From Caldifarciminota bacterium (lineage in GTDB: Bacteria; Hydrothermota; Tepidihabitantia; Tepidihabitantales; DTDR01): a stretch of 45,860 bases of DNA. The position numbers and the translations under genes are program-made. Below the pieces are notes generated by a model. The model searched no databases. It was not told where the DNA came from and worked only from the letters and a program-made list of their open reading frames with translations. Of the stretch, positions 43,002-45,860 are shown in pieces. How positions within the stretch are numbered: the first letter of the stretch is position 1; each line of letters opens with the position of its first letter. The stretch is taken from NCBI GenBank assembly GCA_025060715.1, contig JANXBG010000013.1, forward strand, positions 1 through 45,860, written 5' to 3'.

Positions 43002-44377
43002 ATTTTTATTTTTAAAATTATTGCCAAAACGGGTTTTAGTAGACTTTTAGCAAATTGAAAATTAGTCTGGAAATAAGTTTGGAGAAATAGGAGTAATAAA
43101 GCAAAACGAAAGATACCAGATAGAGAGGTGGCTAATGCCAATCCTTTGTAAGAGAAAAATTTGCTTAGAATAATGTTTAATATCAAATTAAGAAATAAAG
43201 CAAAGATGCTTACAATTATTGGTATTTTAATTTTATTAATAGACCAATAAACCCGAATAAGAATTAAATTGCTGCAATAGGCAAAAAGTCCTAAGGAATA
43301 AAAGATAAGCGCTTCTTTGGTCATTATTAACGACTTTTCATCAAAGGCGCCACGAAAATAGACAATTTTTACAATTATTTCACCTGCCCATAAAAAGATA
43401 AAAGTTATTGGGATAATAATAAATAGAAGGGAAGATAAAGATTTATTTAATGTTTCAATTATTTTCTCTTTTTCACCATTATAAACCTTTTCTGAAAAAA
43501 AAGGCATTAGGACTGTTGCCAAAGCAAAACCAAAAATAGAAATGGGTGCCTCAACAATTTTATAAGCAAAATTTAAAGCCGAGACACTTCCTTCATTTAA
43601 AAAAGAAGCAATCATTTTATCAATTGCGACATTAATCTGAGAAAGGGAACTTATTAAAAGATAAGGTAAAAAAGATAAAAATAAAATTTTTGTCTCAAAA
43701 AGCGCTTTTGAAAGATTTAGATTTTTTTCTAATGGTTTTCTTTTAAGGAAAAATAAAAGGGGAAAAAGGATAAAGAGAAGAGAGGCTAAATTTACTCCCC
43801 AAGAAAGACCTAAAAGGTTAAAATTCTTATACAAAATTGTAAGTCCAAAGATTAAACAAAGATTATATAAAATTCCCGAAAGGGAAGGGAAAAGATAATT
43901 TTTATTTACATAAGAGAAGGCATTGAAAAATCCCGAAATACCAATAAAAAATATTGCTGGTGCCATATTTTTCAAAAGAAATTTAGAAGTCTCTTTTATA
44001 TCAAAAGGAAATCCTTGACCAATAATATTGATAATAATTGAGGGAGAAAGATAAATAATAAAAGAAATAAGAAGAGAAAAAAAGGAAATAATTAAAAGAT
44101 ATAAATAATAAAGGTTAAAATCTTTTTTAGAAAATATCGGAATGAGTGAGACACCAATTGCCTGGCTGACAGCACCCATAATAGAAATCGGAAAAAGGAT
44201 CGCTATTAAATAGGCATCACATAAATAAGAAACACCAAAAACTTTAGCAACAAAAACCTCCCTTAAAAAACCTAAGAATTTACTTAAAACCAAACCAATT
44301 ACCATTATTCCCGATGATAAAAAAATACTCTCTGAAAATATAAGCTTCTTTAAATTCAACTTACCATTTACCAACAT
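42998..44377 (-). CDS. MurJ/MviN-family flippase, probable polysaccharide (Wzx-like) exporter
   Basis: 459 residues, about 12-13 membrane segments, shorter than typical MurJ (about 510, 14 segments). The N-terminal signature is MurJ-like: LSKFLGFLREVFVAKVFGV (31-49) and CDAYLIAILFP (53-63). Of the essential MurJ positions, the first Arg (S-R-x-L-G-F) is Lys33 here, Arg39 and Asp54 are kept, and the PNLLRR arginine pair is replaced by FPISIMGAV. With its place at the head of the polysaccharide operon, this suggests a flippase for the lipid-linked repeat unit and not the housekeeping lipid II flippase. GAAAGGA precedes the ATG. I found no convincing promoter in the 272-bp gap upstream. Confidence 0.87.
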   Translation of the reverse strand: MLVNGKLNLKKLIFSESIFLSSGIMVIGLVLSKFLGFLREVFVAKVFGVSYLCDAYLIAILFPISIMGAVSQAIGVSLIPIFSKKDFNLYYLYLLIISFFSLLISFIIYLSPSIIINIIGQGFPFDIKETSKFLLKNMAPAIFFIGISGFFNAFSYVNKNYLFPSLSGILYNLCLIFGLTILYKNFNLLGLSWGVNLASLLFILFPLLFFLKRKPLEKNLNLSKALFETKILFLSFLPYLLISSLSQINVAIDKMIASFLNEGSVSALNFAYKIVEAPISIFGFALATVLMPFFSEKVYNGEKEKIIETLNKSLSSLLFIIIPITFIFLWAGEIIVKIVYFRGAFDEKSLIMTKEALIFYSLGLFAYCSNLILIRVYWSINKIKIPIIVSIFALFLNLILNIILSKFFSYKGLALATSLSGIFRFALLLLFLQTYFQTNFQFAKSLLKPVLAIILKIKI

Positions 44378-44614
44378 AATCCTTTCACCTTGTTAATTTT
44401 TAATAAAAATTCTGTACCAGATAATTAATTTAAAATCAAAATAAATTATTGAAAATAAAAGACTTACAAATCAAAAAGAAGTTTAGGAAAAATAGATAAA
44501 GAAAAAGAGGTGCGACAATTTTTAAAATATAACAGAACTTAATTTTAAGTTATGTAATTTCAATGACTTAATAAAATGGGACAATAATAAATTTGATAAT
44601 TTGTTTTTTATAAT

Positions 44615-44643
44615 TTGACATAAATATTATTTTTTGTTATTTT
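44615..44643 (+). promoter_or_regulatory. Promoter of the gamma-carbonic anhydrase gene, probably leaderless
   Basis: A perfect TTGACA (44615-44620), 17-base spacer, TATTTT (44638-44643, 4 of 6 matches), then 6 bases to the ATG at 44650. No Shine-Dalgarno is present before the ATG. Confidence 0.55.
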
Positions 44644-44649
44644 AATATT

Positions 44650-45186
44650 ATGATAAAAGATTTTCTTTCTAAAAAACCTCAGATAGATAATTCAGTTTAC
44701 ATTGCTCCTAATGTGATAATAATTGGTGATGTGGAAATTGGTAAAGAGAGTAGTGTTTGGTTTGGAACGATAATAAGGGCGGATACTGAGAGGATTAGAA
44801 TTGGTGATTATACCAATTTACAAGATTGCACAATTTTACATACTGACAAAGGGTTTTTTTTAGAGATTGGTAATTATGTAAGTATTGGTCATCGGGCAAT
44901 AATTCATGGGTGTAAGATTAAAGATAACGTGATGATTGGTATGGGAGCGATTATTTTAAATGGTGCGATAATAAGCGAAAATTCAATTGTTGCTGCTGGT
45001 AGTGTGGTAAAAGAGAATTTTTTTGTACCTCCTAATACGTTAGTAGCTGGAGTTCCTTGTGTTGTTAAAAGAGAATTAAAAGAAGAGGATATTAAAATGA
45101 TAAAAGAGGCTGCTTTTCATTACTGTGAATTAGCAAAAATTTATAAAAAACATTATGAGATACAAGCTAATTCCCCATACTTCTGA
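44650..45186 (+). CDS. Gamma-carbonic anhydrase family protein (left-handed beta-helix)
   Basis: 178 residues. Hexapeptide-repeat left-handed beta-helix of the YrdA/PaaY/gamma-CA group: IAPNVIIIGDVEIGKESSVWFGTI is the standard opening (given here in parts as GDVEIG and SSVWFG), followed by RIGDYTNLQDC and MIGMGAIILNGA. The three zinc-binding His positions are His64 (ILHTD), His81 and His86 (IGHRAIIHG), so the metal site is complete. Trimeric in relatives, with the site between subunits; hydration of CO2 or CoA-linked chemistry are both known in the family. It overlaps the archease gene by 32 bases. Confidence 0.93.
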   Translation: MIKDFLSKKPQIDNSVYIAPNVIIIGDVEIGKESSVWFGTIIRADTERIRIGDYTNLQDCTILHTDKGFFLEIGNYVSIGHRAIIHGCKIKDNVMIGMGAIILNGAIISENSIVAAGSVVKENFFVPPNTLVAGVPCVVKRELKEEDIKMIKEAAFHYCELAKIYKKHYEIQANSPYF

Positions 45187-45571
45187 TTTAGGTGTAGAGA
45201 TTTATGGCAAGACAATTGAAGAGCTCTTTTTGAATGCTCTTTATTGTGTAACTGATAATATTACCGATATTCAAAAAGTTAACGAAATTAAAGAGAGAGA
45301 GATTGGTGTAGAGGGTGAAGATTTAGAAGATTTATTTATGAATTTTTTAAGAGAGTTAATCTTTATCTTTTCAACCGAATATTTTCTGGCAAAAAATATG
45401 AAAGATTTAAAAATCGAAAAGGATTACAAAAAATTAACCGGCATTTTAGTAGGTGAAATATTTGATAAAGATAAACATCCAATAAAAATTGAATTAAAAA
45501 CACCTACTTATCACCTTTTTTCTATTAAAAAGGAAGAAATTTATAAGGCAACAGTAATTTTTGATGTGTAA
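45155..45571 (+). CDS. Archease
   Basis: 138 residues. Archease is the activator of RtcB RNA ligase, promoting guanylylation for tRNA splicing or RNA repair. Family features: YKLIPHTSDLGVEIYGKTIE at the N-terminus with the metal-binding Asp11, LEDLFMNFLRELIFIF in the middle, and the closing KATVIFDV with an Asp next to last. Length is typical. It starts inside the carbonic anhydrase gene, with GAGATACAAG-type purines but no strong ribosome site, so coupling is likely. RtcB is not in the window. The following 289 bases hold no convincing gene. Confidence 0.91.
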   Translation: MRYKLIPHTSDLGVEIYGKTIEELFLNALYCVTDNITDIQKVNEIKEREIGVEGEDLEDLFMNFLRELIFIFSTEYFLAKNMKDLKIEKDYKKLTGILVGEIFDKDKHPIKIELKTPTYHLFSIKKEEIYKATVIFDV

Positions 45572-45773
45572 AAGGAAAGATTACTAAAATGTGGGGTATG
45601 GTGGTTTTCTATTTTGAGAGGATATAAACAAAAGTTGTTTGATATGGTTTAATCTCTGATAGACCTTCTTAGAGAAATAATTCTTTAAACATTCTTACCA
45701 TCTTTAAAGCAAAATCTCAATTTTTACTTCCAATTAGCAAGCTTTTTATCAAATATACTATCTACTATACCGC

Positions 45774-45816
45774 CCCCTTCTTTATAGAAGGTAAAATCCC
45801 CTTGTTTTATAAAAGG
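45774..45816. repeat. Two adjacent CCCCTT...AAGG hairpin units
   Basis: Unit 1 (45774-45791, CCCCTTCTTTATAGAAGG) and unit 2 (45798-45816, CCCCTTGTTTTATAAAAGG) are near-copies and each can fold (CCTTCT/AGAAGG with a TTAT loop in unit 1). They resemble small intergenic REP-like palindromes. No T-run follows, so a terminator is unlikely. Confidence 0.4.
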
Positions 45817-45860
45817 AATACTAAAAAATGTTTAAGAGAATTACTTATCTACCTGTTAAC

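Noticed and set aside
44411-44439. Possible minus-strand promoter for the polysaccharide operon (TTGATT, 17 bases, TACAGA)
   Set aside because: The -10 matches only three of six consensus bases; not strong enough to annotate.
45828-45860. Open frame MFKRITYLPVN running off the right end
   Set aside because: Only 11 codons are visible, with no ribosome site or promoter; cannot be told from chance.

Overview
The window is AT-rich bacterial chromosome, almost fully coding, with no rRNA, tRNA, insertion sequence or CRISPR array. The gene set suggests an uncultured lineage near the FCB group, possibly of the candidate division WOR-3 type: C-terminal sorting domains like those of the Por (type IX) secretion system on several exported beta-propeller or peptidase proteins, an archaeal-type fructose-1,6-bisphosphate aldolase/phosphatase, Lys/Glu/Ile-rich proteins, LolCD and lipoproteins (Gram-negative envelope), and the McsA/McsB arginine kinase pair. 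The lineage is inferred from gene content, not from a marker phylogeny.

Layout. (1) 1-1390: the end of a secreted protein, a strong terminator, and a minus-strand YCF48-type propeller protein. (2) 1532-15213 (+): a tightly packed run lysS, lolC/E-like permease, lolD, mcsA, mcsB, selA, dnaN, a probable lipoprotein, purD, an arginine-phosphatase-like LMW phosphatase with an extra N-terminal region, acyl-CoA dehydrogenase and a secreted M14 carboxypeptidase. A 3D-domain lipoprotein (15478-16110) has its own promoter. (3) 16116-19242 (-): formiminotransferase-cyclodeaminase, PHP phosphoesterase, polysaccharide deacetylase. (4) 19631-26140 (+): FG-GAP secreted protein, birA, coaX, NYN nuclease-like protein, tsaB, then formyltransferase, GNAT and PIG-L deacetylase. 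(5) 26383-27477 (+): FBP aldolase/phosphatase with a good promoter. (6) 27479-44377 (-): one large surface-polysaccharide operon (MurJ-like flippase, O-antigen ligase/polymerase, tandem GT4, GT4-phosphoglycosyltransferase fusion, GNAT, aminotransferase, membrane-anchored epimerase, SLBB protein, Wzc-like tyrosine kinase) that runs directly into a hybrid histidine kinase, a receiver protein and a PilB-type ATPase. (7) 44650-45571 (+): gamma-carbonic anhydrase and archease.

How they work together. The minus-strand operon looks like a self-contained Wzx/Wzy-style pathway. A sugar nucleotide is modified (epimerase, aminotransferase, acetyltransferase), the first sugar is loaded onto lipid by the C-terminal half of a fusion protein, chains are extended by GT4 enzymes, flipped, polymerised or ligated, and their length is controlled by a tyrosine autokinase. 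Phospho-signalling and pilus genes are attached downstream. In the plus-strand operon, mcsA/mcsB (arginine kinase) and a phosphatase whose P-loop carries the arginine-specific Thr form a candidate complete protein-arginine phosphorylation cycle.

Promoter reading gave an unexpected pattern. Four transcription units (lysS, formiminotransferase, FG-GAP protein, gamma-carbonic anhydrase) have TTGAnn and a -10 element ending only 5-8 bases before the ATG and no Shine-Dalgarno, which predicts leaderless mRNAs. Other first genes and many internal genes have clear AGGAGG-type sites.
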